From NCBI GenBank assembly GCA_015063485.1, contig SVUA01000004.1, positions 42,062-106,061 of the forward strand: a DNA stretch of 64,000 bases. Reading direction: 5' to 3'. Within the stretch, counting starts at the first letter, position 1, and each line of letters begins with the position of its first letter. The notes under the pieces were generated by a model that saw only the letters and a program-made list of their open reading frames with translations, ran no database searches and had not been told where the DNA came from. The DNA is from Oscillospiraceae bacterium. GTDB taxonomy: Bacteria; Bacillota; Clostridia; Oscillospirales; CAG-272. This document shows positions 44,318 to 54,394 of this stretch, piece after piece. Position numbers and translations under genes: made by a program.

Positions 44318-47300
44318 TTAACCGTTATTTTCAGCCGTCTGTCGTCCGACCAGATAGCTTTCAATAACTATCCTGTCGTAAACGATCATTTGTTTATAAG
44401 CGTCCAACTGCGCCGAAGGAACAACGATGCTCTTAAGATTTCCGCAGTTATAGAATATCTCGTATCCGATAAACCGAGAAACCTCTGCGTTTTGGTCATC
44501 TTCGAATATCACTTCGACAAGATTCATACAACCATCAAAGGCATTGCTTGAGAGCGTAACGTCTCCGTTGAACGTGACCGTCTCCAAGAAAGCGTTATTT
44601 CTAAACGCGCTGGAAGCAATTATCTTAACGGTGTTAGCTACCGTATAGCTCTCTTCCTTGTTGCCTACAGGGTAAAGCAATAGCATAGTTCCGTCGCCGT
44701 TATAAAGCGCGCCTCTTTCATCTACCGTGAAATAACAAGTTTCTCCGCCGGGAGCGTCCGTTATCGAGAATCTCTCGAGGTTAGAGGGAACAGAATCATA
44801 TCCGAAGTCAAGCGTACGCAGACCGTAAGGAAGCTGAAGCTCACTGAACTTAAATAGGGTAGCTATGTTCTTTATAACGTCTCCGTTGATGTAAACGACT
44901 TTGTAATTGCCTACGCTCAACGCGGTATCCTTGGCAACATCAAGCGTTTCCTTCATAGCCGTCATCACTTCCGCGATAAGCGCGTATGCCGCATCTTCGC
45001 TAAGTACGAGATCGCCCGAAGGTTCGGTCTCCTCTCCCTCGGTAGCTTCGCCGTCTCCCTCGGTCTCGGTTGCCGTAGTCAATACTTCAAGGAGATATTC
45101 CTTAAGATTTGCCCAATCTGCATTTGCATCGGCAGAAAACGCGCTGACAATATCCTGATCGGTACTCGTTTCGGTCATGCCGAGATTTACAAGATAGCCG
45201 TCATAGGTAATATTATCATCGCCCAAGCGCTCCGCAAGATTCTCGAGAAGTCTCTCTATTCTGGGCAAAGCGTCTGAAGCGGGGAAATTAAGCTCAGACG
45301 GAATAACCAAAGTATCGGTATTAACCAATTCCCAACCCTCTATCAGCTGCGCACCCGTGATCTTTGCTTCCGAAACTCCGTCAATAGTATTCCAATAATA
45401 CAGAATATTATTGATAACTACACTGTTGTCGTAGTATTCAAAATTGTCCTTTGGTACGCCACACCAGTTTGTAGCGTCGTTAGCGAGGAAGCCCGCCTGT
45501 TTGCGAACTATCATCGTGATCTTTTTAACGTCAGTCTCCCCGCCTTCAAGATAGAACGGGTCGTTTGCGGTAGGTACGACCGCGCTTTGAATTGTGATCG
45601 TATTCAAAGACTTTAGGTTATAGAACATATATGTTCCGAGATTTTTCGTATTCGGTCCGAGCGTGATGGTTGTCAATGCCGATCCGCAAAATGGACCGTT
45701 ACGATAACCTGTCGAGTTTTCAAACGCCGGCAGCTCTATCTCGGTCAAATTAGTACAGTTGTAAAATGAATTTTCCGATATAGTCTTAACGTGCTCCGCC
45801 GTGATCTTCTTCATTTTCGCTCCCGAGAACGCAGAATCTCCGATCACCTCAACGTTTGCAAGGTCAAATTCCTCTGCGGCGCAGTTTGTAAAGATCGAAG
45901 ACCCTATCGTCTTGACCTGCGACGAGATAGTCACCTTTTTACAGTTAGTAAAAGTTACGTTTGAGAACGCTCCGCTCTGTATATTGTTTATATATCCTAT
46001 CTGTGTTTCGGGAACTCCCGTATCAAAGTCGTAAACGTTGACTTCTTCACCCAAGAACTCTACCGTTTCTCCTGTTGTGTGCAAAGTGGAAGGAATAACA
46101 AAATTTCCTGAAATAGTAGATTTGTTGTACTTACGGTAGGTGTAAGTCTCCTCTCCGTTTTGAGTAAGAATGACAGTAGGTATATTTATAGAATCTGTCA
46201 TTCCGCTCATACTGATATCGGTAGTCTCAAAATCAACGTACGCGAGATCGTTCAAGCTTTCAATAAGTATCTCGTATGCGCTTGAGTTACCTGATTCGGC
46301 AATTACGCTGTTTTCACCCGAAACAATGGCAAGGAATTTTGCTGTATCACCATACCATCCCAACTCCAGTATTTTTGTACTTCCTTCTCCTCTGCGTTCA
46401 CCGTCTATGGTAACAAGAGTAAGACTTGTGCATTGCCAAAAAGCCCACGTTTTTTCGGTTCCGAGATTGTCTAAGGGTCCAAGATTTGCATATTTCAAGT
46501 TAGAACACGTTCTGAAATATGCCGGATAATCTACTCCGCTCGGCTTAGCATAAACGTATCTCCATTCGGGAAGATCTAATCGGTACATCTTCGTATAAGC
46601 AAACGCATACGCGCCGATCCTCTCTACCTTAGGTCCGTTTACCTCTATCATTACGTTATATGTGAAAGCATGATTCTTTATGTTGATAACATTGTTAAGA
46701 TCAAGTATATGGTACGTTTTGTTCGAACCATAAAACGCGTAGCTTTCTATCTGCGTAACGCTGTCGGGCATTCTCAAAACGCTGTTCGGATTCGTCGCGG
46801 TAGTTATCGCCATATTTTGAAAAGCGCTTTGTCCGATAGTATGCACATCCGCAGGAAGACCGTCGAAAACGTTATCCGCTTCGCAGGTAGTATACGACGT
46901 TACCAACAAGGTCTTATCATATATAACGAATTTCGGAATGGTAAATACGTCATACTGAACAGGAGCGGGAGCGAATGTCAGATCGTCTCTTTCCGCTTCC
47001 ATCATACTTACCTTGCTTCCGCTGTAATATGAATAATATTCGTCATCAACAACTATTCTTACTTTAGAGTTGCCATTGCTAATGCCGGGGGCAGCTATCG
47101 TAGCGTAACTGCTTCCGTCCGTCAGCGGATCTATCAAAAACAGGGATATGTTCGGACATTTATTAGAGAAATAAGAACACTTTGTCGACGTATGGTTTCG
47201 GTTCAGTACGCTCGTTTCCACATAATTCAAGTTCTGACAGTTGGATATGATCTCCAAGGTGCTGTCCATCTCGCCTATCGATTTCAACGACGGCATTACC

Positions 47301-49948
47301 AAACGATACAGCTGACCGCAATTAGCGATAGCCATGCTTCCGCAATGAGTAACGTTATCGGCGTATATCGCGTAAATATCGTTACAGTTGTTAAACGCAT
47401 AACTGTTGATAGTTTTCAGCTTATCTCCGAATCTCAGCACGTAACGCATTTCGGTGCCGTTAAAGCTGCCCGTATTCGCGCTTGAGTTGTAAAAGGCGTA
47501 GCTGCCTATCGCCTCGATATCGTACGCGGTCTGCGCGTATCCTGCCTTTATCGAGGACATATCGAGCTCATAATAGGTTCGCAAAGTTCCGTCCACGGTA
47601 ATATTTCGTTCCACAGAAGAAACGAAAGCTTCCTTCCAAGTAGGCTTGAGCTCTCCCCACGTAACGAATTCACAGCCCGTAGCCGTCAATTTCAAGAAAA
47701 ACGTTCCGTACTCGGTATCAAAACGCTCTGATCTTACAAAGACCTTTCCCTTTAAGCTTGCATTAGATGCCAGATATTTATCTATCGTCTCAGTAGTCGG
47801 AACGAATATCAAAGAGTTCGTTCCGAGAGTAAGGACCTCGTCGCTCTCAACGAAAATATATTTGACGTATCCGCCCTCTGTCTTGGTAAAAGCTCCTGAT
47901 GCTATAGTTTGAACGGTAACGGGTACCGTTATCTCGTCTATCTGCGTTCCGCTGAACAGATTTCCGCCCCATGACGTATCGGAATACGGCATCGTTATCG
48001 TTTTTAGCTCACTGAGTCCCACGAAAGCGCCTGCGGGAAGTTCGCCGTTATCAGATTCAGCATTGTAAAGATCGAGATACGTAAGACCCTTCAGATTATT
48101 ACGGATAAACAAGTAATCATCATTATCCATCGTTTCGTTGTTACATACGATAGTAAGATGCGTTATCTGATCCAACGCGGGTATCTTCGTTTCGTCCTCG
48201 GCGTTTACGTATTTCGTCAGTATATCTCGGATAGACGTTTGTTCCCCGTTTTCCTGCTGTTCTTTTGTTTTCATGTAGTCAAGCGTTATTTTTTTTGGAT
48301 CGTCAGGATCCTTTTCTACCAAAACTTCCTTTGTAACTACAACGATATGCTCGGTTTTAAACGCGCAGACATCGTTTTCCGCGACCGTCATAGTTTTCGC
48401 GCTCAAGTGTCTTAATATCTTGGTGTTTCCTTCCGTTATCGTCTCGGTAACAGGAGTAGACCACGTTGGAAGCGCGATAGGCTCGGTTATCTCGTTCAGG
48501 TTTTCTATAAGAATACTCAAGCCCGTAAAGCTGTTAGTCTGGTTTTGAGCCGTCATCGCGGCAAGGTCGATCCTTTTGATCGTACCTTCGTTTTTGATCT
48601 TTATGCGATAGAGAGGCGCGTTACTCGCAACTCTGATATCTCCGATGTTCGTATATCTGTTAACGAGCAAGGACGGCATATTTTTGAATTTGATCGCCTT
48701 TAAGGCTTCGTTCGTATGAACGATCCTTGCCTTATCTATCGTAAGACCGTATTTCATTTCGTTTCCGTTGCCGTCGACTCCGTCAATGTGGTACGCCGTA
48801 CTTACGGTAAGATCTCCTTCGACCACGATATCATTCGTTCCCATTCCAACTATCTCAAAGGTAGAAGAAGGGACCTCGATATCAAAGTTTCCTCCCGTAT
48901 GACTGCTCTCATGCTCCAATACGCGCAAGCTTCCGTTTGTAGCGGTATCTATCTTAAAGCTACCCACACCCGTATAATTATATCGCAGATCTCCGCGCAC
49001 AGTCAGCGTCGTACTTTCTATCCTGAGATTCAAGGGACGGTTGATTATAAGGTCACCGACGTACTCGATGGGTCCTTTTACCACGATCGTTTCATTAGGC
49101 GAATAATTTGCAAGCTCTCTTTCAAAAGCCTCCAACGTAGTTACAGGTCTTTCAGCCTGTTCGGTCTTGTTTTCAAGTCCGCCCTTTTGCGCTACGCACA
49201 AGGTAGGAACAAGGTCGATATTCTGCTCGGTGTAATCCTCTGATCCCGCTCTTTCCTGAAGACCGAAGGTCAGCTTGATGCACCAATATTTAAGTCCTCC
49301 CTCTAAGGTAGTGACGTTTTCCGAATTCTGAATACTGCTTAAGGATTCTCTTTTTTGAATATCCGAGGCAGACGTGCCAAAGTTATTCTCGATATTGGCA
49401 CTATCAAAGTTCTCCAACGGCTTTGCTTCTATAATGTACCAAAAGCCTCCCGCCACGCGAAGATTCTCGATCTGAGCGCCAAAGCTAAGCGACAAGTCAA
49501 GATCGACAGAATCGTCCAAGCGCTCGATAACGTAATAAAATACTCCGTTTTTGCTCGTAGTAACGTTAGGCGCTTCGCTATTCGGAACGATGTGAGAAAT
49601 TCCGCTTACAGGAGATTTCGGATATTTGGATATATCCGTGTCTCCTTCTCCATCAACTTCTATAGGATAATACCCCGCTTGACTATCGAAATCAAATATG
49701 GTTTCAGTATCTTCGGGATCCGTACTATACGCAAAATTTTTCTTGATCACGGGTCCATTGTATTCCTGATAGCCTGTAAATCGGTATGCTATCTTTCCCG
49801 TACTTATATCCGCGCCGTTCATCGCTATCGTATGTCTGAACCATGCGTATGAAAAGACCGAAAGAGCTAATACAAGCGCCAAAAGAAGCGCCGATATAAC
49901 AAGCGCTTTTTTGCTGATACGTATTTTGGTCTTCTTAGAGTTGATCAT
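44318..49948 (-). CDS. Giant BspA-type leucine-rich-repeat surface protein
   Basis: The 1876-residue product begins with a basic stretch and one hydrophobic helix ending in SVFSYAWFRHT, the SipW-type pattern seen in the neighbouring exported proteins. Residues 60-270 resemble the start of those proteins (GISHIVPNSEAPNVT, LTFGLQERAG). Residues 270-560 are strand-rich, like a beta-helix. From about 600 to 1850 there are many LRR_5 units (for example VPVTVQTIASGAF and VANTVKIIASSAF), interrupted near residue 1625 by an acidic Thr/Glu stretch. No LPXTG anchor is visible. It is the last gene of the cluster and overlaps the second peptidase by 14 bases. A role as adhesin or fibre component is likely but unproven. 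Confidence 0.85.
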   Translation of the reverse strand: MINSKKTKIRISKKALVISALLLALVLALSVFSYAWFRHTIAMNGADISTGKIAYRFTGYQEYNGPVIKKNFAYSTDPEDTETIFDFDSQAGYYPIEVDGEGDTDISKYPKSPVSGISHIVPNSEAPNVTTSKNGVFYYVIERLDDSVDLDLSLSFGAQIENLRVAGGFWYIIEAKPLENFDSANIENNFGTSASDIQKRESLSSIQNSENVTTLEGGLKYWCIKLTFGLQERAGSEDYTEQNIDLVPTLCVAQKGGLENKTEQAERPVTTLEAFERELANYSPNETIVVKGPIEYVGDLIINRPLNLRIESTTLTVRGDLRYNYTGVGSFKIDTATNGSLRVLEHESSHTGGNFDIEVPSSTFEIVGMGTNDIVVEGDLTVSTAYHIDGVDGNGNEMKYGLTIDKARIVHTNEALKAIKFKNMPSLLVNRYTNIGDIRVASNAPLYRIKIKNEGTIKRIDLAAMTAQNQTNSFTGLSILIENLNEITEPIALPTWSTPVTETITEGNTKILRHLSAKTMTVAENDVCAFKTEHIVVVTKEVLVEKDPDDPKKITLDYMKTKEQQENGEQTSIRDILTKYVNAEDETKIPALDQITHLTIVCNNETMDNDDYLFIRNNLKGLTYLDLYNAESDNGELPAGAFVGLSELKTITMPYSDTSWGGNLFSGTQIDEITVPVTVQTIASGAFTKTEGGYVKYIFVESDEVLTLGTNSLIFVPTTETIDKYLASNASLKGKVFVRSERFDTEYGTFFLKLTATGCEFVTWGELKPTWKEAFVSSVERNITVDGTLRTYYELDMSSIKAGYAQTAYDIEAIGSYAFYNSSANTGSFNGTEMRYVLRFGDKLKTINSYAFNNCNDIYAIYADNVTHCGSMAIANCGQLYRLVMPSLKSIGEMDSTLEIISNCQNLNYVETSVLNRNHTSTKCSYFSNKCPNISLFLIDPLTDGSSYATIAAPGISNGNSKVRIVVDDEYYSYYSGSKVSMMEAERDDLTFAPAPVQYDVFTIPKFVIYDKTLLVTSYTTCEADNVFDGLPADVHTIGQSAFQNMAITTATNPNSVLRMPDSVTQIESYAFYGSNKTYHILDLNNVINIKNHAFTYNVMIEVNGPKVERIGAYAFAYTKMYRLDLPEWRYVYAKPSGVDYPAYFRTCSNLKYANLGPLDNLGTEKTWAFWQCTSLTLVTIDGERRGEGSTKILELGWYGDTAKFLAIVSGENSVIAESGNSSAYEILIESLNDLAYVDFETTDISMSGMTDSINIPTVILTQNGEETYTYRKYNKSTISGNFVIPSTLHTTGETVEFLGEEVNVYDFDTGVPETQIGYINNIQSGAFSNVTFTNCKKVTISSQVKTIGSSIFTNCAAEEFDLANVEVIGDSAFSGAKMKKITAEHVKTISENSFYNCTNLTEIELPAFENSTGYRNGPFCGSALTTITLGPNTKNLGTYMFYNLKSLNTITIQSAVVPTANDPFYLEGGETDVKKITMIVRKQAGFLANDATNWCGVPKDNFEYYDNSVVINNILYYWNTIDGVSEAKITGAQLIEGWELVNTDTLVIPSELNFPASDALPRIERLLENLAERLGDDNITYDGYLVNLGMTETSTDQDIVSAFSADANADWANLKEYLLEVLTTATETEGDGEATEGEETEPSGDLVLSEDAAYALIAEVMTAMKETLDVAKDTALSVGNYKVVYINGDVIKNIATLFKFSELQLPYGLRTLDFGYDSVPSNLERFSITDAPGGETCYFTVDERGALYNGDGTMLLLYPVGNKEESYTVANTVKIIASSAFRNNAFLETVTFNGDVTLSSNAFDGCMNLVEVIFEDDQNAEVSRFIGYEIFYNCGNLKSIVVPSAQLDAYKQMIVYDRIVIESYLVGRQTAENNG

Positions 49949-50510
49949 CTTGCTCCTCCTCTTCCTTTTCTCTTTCCTTTTTCAGCTCTATTACGAGATT
50001 TACGATCTCAAACACGATCATTCCCGCCAAAGGCAGCATTACGAGAAAAATAAATCCTGCCGTACTGGTACATATCTTATAAATAGGTCCTATAAGAACC
50101 GTTTTGTACTTCATAACGGCGATCACATCCGATCTGCTTATCGGTCGGTCGGGTTCGGTATTTGCAGTTCCCTTGGTTACGATCGTTTCTCCGCTTCCCT
50201 CTCCGCTGATGCTTATGATCTTGTGGGTAATGATCTTTCCGTCGATATCTCCTCCGCGTCCCACGTACTGTATCACGTCGCCGACTTCAAGCGTTTCGTT
50301 TTCATATTTTTTGGAAACTATCACGTCGCCTACGTTGATCTCGGGGGTCATGCTGGGGGAAACAATAACGTACATATGATGTCCGAACAGCGAAGGAACA
50401 CCTCCGCTGATCTTTGTTATAACGATAAAAATAATAACAACGATCTCAAGCGAGATCACGATTCCGCTTAATATGCCGACCGCTTTTTTTATAAGACCTT
50501 TCTTTTTCAT
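49935..50510 (-). CDS. sipW: SipW-type (ER-type) signal peptidase I, second copy
   Basis: The 191-residue membrane peptidase has an N-terminal helix (VISLEIVVIIFIVITKI), nucleophile Ser53 in VSPSMTPEINVGD, and His96 in IITHKIISISG in place of the general-base lysine of ordinary bacterial leader peptidases. That Ser-His arrangement defines the S26B/SipW group, which processes TasA-type proteins. A second helix and a Glu-rich tail (EREKEEEEQDDQ) follow. The ATG overlaps the preceding stop by one base, and the giant surface-protein gene starts inside its 3' end, so it likely processes these neighbours. Confidence 0.92.
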   Translation of the reverse strand: MKKKGLIKKAVGILSGIVISLEIVVIIFIVITKISGGVPSLFGHHMYVIVSPSMTPEINVGDVIVSKKYENETLEVGDVIQYVGRGGDIDGKIITHKIISISGEGSGETIVTKGTANTEPDRPISRSDVIAVMKYKTVLIGPIYKICTSTAGFIFLVMLPLAGMIVFEIVNLVIELKKEREKEEEEQDDQL

Positions 50511-51169
50511 CAGATCTCCAATGCCTTCAAACTTAATATTTTAAAAGCCAACCCCTGATAGCTTATATCCATATTTGGACTAAAATAGAAAGAACACCTT
50601 ATATCTACGTAATCTTGTTTTCCTGTCGGAGGGACAAAAACACTTTCATAAATAGTTAACGAATAAGCTCCGTCGTCGCGCGCCGTGACCCTTGATTGAG
50701 TAAGCGAAACATATTGCTCGTCGGGTTTTTTAGCCGAAGGGTAATTAGAGTAAGACGTACCGGGGTAGGTTCTCATCTCAATAACTCCGCTGTTCTCGGG
50801 CAAAAGCATCTCGTCACACAACAGTTCAGGGATCGAAAGCGATATTTGTATCATATTTTTGGAGATGTTCTGCAACCGAATTATGAATGAAACAGTTTTG
50901 TTGGGAACGACGTTCTTGACAGACGCAAGTTTTGAAAGGTCAACGTCCTCCTTTGTAGTGCTTATCAGTTCGGGCTCTTCTTCCCCATCCTCCTGCAGCC
51001 AAAGCTCCATAATGATGTTCTCGGGAGCTATCGTGATAGTTCCCTTTTTGTCGTAGTCCAAAATAATACTTTTTACTATGATCTTATCCTTGTTCAATAT
51101 CCAAGAAAAAGAAGCAGTAATGCACAGCAACAAACAAACAAAGAGCCTAAATATTCTTTTCTTTACCAT
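50510..51169 (-). CDS. Small exported protein with TasA-like N terminus
   Basis: The 219-residue protein has an N-terminal hydrophobic helix (LFVCLLLCITASFSWIL) ending in the F-S-W signal pattern of the cluster. A single strand-rich domain follows (KGTITIAPENIIMELWLQEDG, NKTVSFIIRLQNISKNMIQISLSI). It is shorter than its neighbours and lacks their C-terminal W-x-[ED]-G-x-D motif. It may be an accessory or capping subunit, by analogy with TapA. The stop overlaps the start of the second peptidase. Confidence 0.7.
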   Translation of the reverse strand: MVKKRIFRLFVCLLLCITASFSWILNKDKIIVKSIILDYDKKGTITIAPENIIMELWLQEDGEEEPELISTTKEDVDLSKLASVKNVVPNKTVSFIIRLQNISKNMIQISLSIPELLCDEMLLPENSGVIEMRTYPGTSYSNYPSAKKPDEQYVSLTQSRVTARDDGAYSLTIYESVFVPPTGKQDYVDIRCSFYFSPNMDISYQGLAFKILSLKALEI

Positions 51170-51206
51170 ACTCTTCCTGCTCCTTTCCTTTTATATCAAA
51201 AATTAC

Positions 51207-52172
51207 TTAAGCGGTAAACGAGCTGAACTTCAGCAACATGTCTATCTCGCCGCCCGCGATAGCCGGCGCACAAGCGGGATCTGTTCCCTCGACCCAAACG
51301 CGAATGGTTATCGTTTTGGGATCGCTGCCGCTTATAGCGAACAAGGCTTTATTATGATCGTTCTTATTCGTGCCGCCATTATAATTTGAAAAATGCTCGA
51401 GTGTCGTTTCCTGTAGTATCAACGTATCGGTATTTTCTGTGTCATCCCAGTTGGTTCTTTCTACAAGGTTACCGTTCTCATCTCTATTTTCTTTATAAAA
51501 TTTCTGTCCATCCATAATGAACTTGTCGCTATTGTCTTTTTTATTAGTCACAGCGGTACTGCTAAGATATTGTCTTCCGTTTTCTGTCTCCCACGCACCG
51601 TCGATATCCGCAAAAATGATCGTCTTATCGTCAAAAGTAACGGAAACACGGATCGCTTTTGCAAAATTCTTTGTGATAGGATCGGTATCGTTTTCCCTGG
51701 AGTCCCTGATATATGCTTCCTCCAAATAAACGTAACGAGTCACATTAAGTTCATCTTCAGGAGCATACAGTGTAAAGTCAAATTCCAGATATCCGTGGTT
51801 TAATCCAACAAGCTTTGAGTCCGTATGGCTTTTGGGGTCGATATATTGATAATATTCCGTTCCCTCTGCGCCTTGGTTGTTGACCGTAAAGAAATCGTCG
51901 GACTCTCCTGTACAGTTGGACACAGGATTAAATTTAAAGTCTGCAAATTCCGCTCCCAAAATATCGTTGATAGTCTTACCGGAGGTATTCTCTTCTCCAA
52001 ATTGGAACATCAATGAGCCGCCCGTGGTGATCATAATATTATTCTGTTCAATATACGGAGTCCATTCTCTCCTTATCCATGAATAGCTGACGTAAGTAAA
52101 TAACACTACCATTATAACGATCGTAATGATCGGGCGTATCGCTTTTTTCCAGAATCCGCTTTTTTGAACCAT
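51207..52172 (-). CDS. TasA-like exported protein 4 of the cluster
   Basis: The 321-residue protein has a basic N terminus and helix ending VSYSWIRREW. A strand-rich body contains LEFDFTLYAPEDELNVTRYVYLEEAYI and IRVSVTFDDK. Near the C terminus is IRVWVEGTDPACAPAIAGGE, the shared cluster motif. The start MVQKSGFWKK has AAAGGAGG eight bases upstream and is preferred to one 14 codons earlier. The gene lies 54 bases after the preceding one. A structural subunit of a surface fibre is the best reading. Confidence 0.75.
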   Translation of the reverse strand: MVQKSGFWKKAIRPIITIVIMVVLFTYVSYSWIRREWTPYIEQNNIMITTGGSLMFQFGEENTSGKTINDILGAEFADFKFNPVSNCTGESDDFFTVNNQGAEGTEYYQYIDPKSHTDSKLVGLNHGYLEFDFTLYAPEDELNVTRYVYLEEAYIRDSRENDTDPITKNFAKAIRVSVTFDDKTIIFADIDGAWETENGRQYLSSTAVTNKKDNSDKFIMDGQKFYKENRDENGNLVERTNWDDTENTDTLILQETTLEHFSNYNGGTNKNDHNKALFAISGSDPKTITIRVWVEGTDPACAPAIAGGEIDMLLKFSSFTA

Positions 52173-52226
52173 ATAATGACCTCCTTTCTCATCGTTCCGA
52201 TTATATTTATCCATTTTTTGACCGTT

Positions 52227-53486
52227 TTACTGTGAAGCGATCAGCGAAAAGGTTTTAACTGAGCTTCGTTTTTTATCGTTTGTTTCCTTATATCTTATAT
52301 GAATATCGTCATTCGAGTTAACAAGCTCCGTTTCGATCGACTGTCCTGTATAGTCATTCCAATCGATCCCGTTGAAGCTGTATTCAATACCCGCATCGTC
52401 AAGCGTGGCTTCATTTAAAGAAAAGGTCCTGCTTTCATTATCGTAGCTTATGTTTTGAATATTCGCTTCGTTTTCAGCGTCAGCGCTTTTCTTGATGGAA
52501 ACGAATTTAAACATATATTTCAACTGTCCGCCAAGCAAAGCCTTATCCGCTTCACGATCCGTTCCCTCGATCCATATTCTTACGCTAAGGCTTTTTTCCT
52601 TTACGCGTCCGTCCTCGTTATCCGTAAAATCCAAGACCGGAACCGCGTCGTTTATCATTGCGGTAGAGTCTGAGTCGGCTACCTTTGCGAGATTATTACC
52701 AACCACGACCTTTCCGTTGCAATACTCCTTATCGGTCCAATAACGATCCTCCATTTTATTCTCGACATTGAGCTGATATCCGTACGGATATTTGGTTGTT
52801 ATTTTCCTATCCGTTTCCACTTCGGTTTCAACAGTAGTAAATATTTCTCGTTCCTGACTGTTAGTGGTAAACTCCGTTTTTCCGTCTTCATTCTTTATTA
52901 ATTCATATTTATCGTTAGGTATCCATATCTTTGCCGAGGGCGAAGTAGAATCCGCGTTTTCCACAAAAGCCACGCGAACAGCGCCCGCTATTCCGTCACG
53001 GCTATGCTTTCCGCTAACAGACTGGTTTCCGTCAGGAAGGTTTTCAGCATCTATATTAGGTCCTATCACTGCCGATTCATTTGACAGATAGACCTCTACC
53101 GCCTCCGACGTTCTGAATTTCAGGTCTATGCTGATATAATATTTATCCTTGTTTTCAGAATCTATATGCGTAAAGGTAGTCGGGTCATCTAATGTCATGT
53201 CGTGATTGTCAAGAACTATCGGACAGTAAAAATGAACTCCGTCTCCCGTAATATCGGGATATGTCACCATATTAGTACCTATACTGTGGTAGTTATCCCA
53301 ACTGCCTTTATAGTATATCTCCAATCCGCTTCCCGCCATGATAGACATATTTCCGTCACTGTGTACCGATGCGTTCTTGTCAAAAATGAACCAAGAAAAC
53401 GTTGCCGTTGCCAAAGCGCAAAGCAAAACGATATTCACAATTATCACTAAGCGGGAATACCGCCTTTTCTTTTCAGTGCGTTTCAC
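52227..53486 (-). CDS. TasA-like exported protein 3 of the cluster
   Basis: The 419-residue protein starts with GTG, which overlaps the previous stop as GTGA. The N-terminal helix LVIIVNIVLLCALATATFSWFIF carries the cluster signal pattern. The body has YISIDLKFRTSEAVEVYLSN and GAVRVAFVENADS, resembling its neighbours. The shared motif is SVRIWIEGTDREADKALLGG. After it, unlike the others, an extra domain of about 80 residues follows (FSLNEATLDDAGIEYSF, NDDIHIRYKETNDKK), resembling a chitobiase-like or Ig-like C-terminal module. Confidence 0.75.
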   Translation of the reverse strand: MKRTEKKRRYSRLVIIVNIVLLCALATATFSWFIFDKNASVHSDGNMSIMAGSGLEIYYKGSWDNYHSIGTNMVTYPDITGDGVHFYCPIVLDNHDMTLDDPTTFTHIDSENKDKYYISIDLKFRTSEAVEVYLSNESAVIGPNIDAENLPDGNQSVSGKHSRDGIAGAVRVAFVENADSTSPSAKIWIPNDKYELIKNEDGKTEFTTNSQEREIFTTVETEVETDRKITTKYPYGYQLNVENKMEDRYWTDKEYCNGKVVVGNNLAKVADSDSTAMINDAVPVLDFTDNEDGRVKEKSLSVRIWIEGTDREADKALLGGQLKYMFKFVSIKKSADAENEANIQNISYDNESRTFSLNEATLDDAGIEYSFNGIDWNDYTGQSIETELVNSNDDIHIRYKETNDKKRSSVKTFSLIASQ

Positions 53487-54394
53487 TCTGTATCAGACTC
53501 CTTTTCATCTACGGTAAAATCAAATCTTGCCACGACCTGACCACCAATCATCTCGTTACGGCATTCTCTGTCTTCTCCGTCCAACCATATGATCAGCTTT
53601 AGCTCGATAGGCGTGTTGGATTCCATTTCACAGATCACAAGATCTTCTTCCAAATTTCCCCACACATACCGAATGCCGTCAACCTCTGTAACGCCATAAT
53701 GCTCTCCGTTTGTTTCTATCAAAAGAGGCTCTTCCTCTGCTGAGGATCGGAATTTATAAGATTCCTCCACCGATCCGCTTTCGTTAACAGTCAATCCGCC
53801 TTCACCATTGGGAGTTATCTCGGTTTGCGCATTTGGTATCCAAATGCACCTCAAGCGATATTCGTCCTCCTCTTTGACCATAAAAGCCACTCTCATCGCC
53901 GCGCAAATCTGTCCTGCATCAACACCCTCGTACGCATACGGTATGTCGCCTTCGCTGGGCGTAAGATACGAGGTGTTTGCCAGTCTCAAATAGTTCTGAT
54001 TTTCCACTACCATGGAAAAATCTGCCTCGAATATACCGTATTCCGCTGTATTCGCGATAGCTTCAAAGCCTTGTACCTCTTTCACCTCAGTCTCGGAATT
54101 TCTTCCAATGACAGCTGTAAAAAATTCTTTTCCGTCTCCCGATACGGGTTGCATGGGAATATTCGGAAAATTCAAGCTTATCTTTTTTTGCCAATCGGTA
54201 TCCGATGAGAATTTGACCATCAGGTTGTCTGCGGGGGTAACATCGACCGTAATTCCCGAAACAGACGCGGTCTTACCGTTATAAAACCAAGAAAAGCTTA
54301 CGGCTATCATAATAAGTAACGAAGAAATTACAAACATGGAACCGAATATTATTTTTTTTCGTTTGAGTGCCCTCTCACGATCTATTTTCATCAT
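53483..54394 (-). CDS. TasA-like exported protein 2 of the cluster
   Basis: The 303-residue protein has an N-terminal helix (IIFGSMFVISSLLIMIAVSFSWFY) with the cluster signal pattern, followed by SVSGITVDVTPADNLMVKFS. The body contains YGIFEADFSMVVENQNYLRL and MRVAFMVKEEDEYRLRCIWI. The shared motif is LIIWLDGEDRECRNEMIGG near the C terminus. The start overlaps the end of the DUF2357-like gene by 20 bases; two adjacent ATG codons are possible, with AGAGGCAG upstream. The tail ends in an acidic stretch. Confidence 0.75.
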   Translation of the reverse strand: MMKIDRERALKRKKIIFGSMFVISSLLIMIAVSFSWFYNGKTASVSGITVDVTPADNLMVKFSSDTDWQKKISLNFPNIPMQPVSGDGKEFFTAVIGRNSETEVKEVQGFEAIANTAEYGIFEADFSMVVENQNYLRLANTSYLTPSEGDIPYAYEGVDAGQICAAMRVAFMVKEEDEYRLRCIWIPNAQTEITPNGEGGLTVNESGSVEESYKFRSSAEEEPLLIETNGEHYGVTEVDGIRYVWGNLEEDLVICEMESNTPIELKLIIWLDGEDRECRNEMIGGQVVARFDFTVDEKESDTE

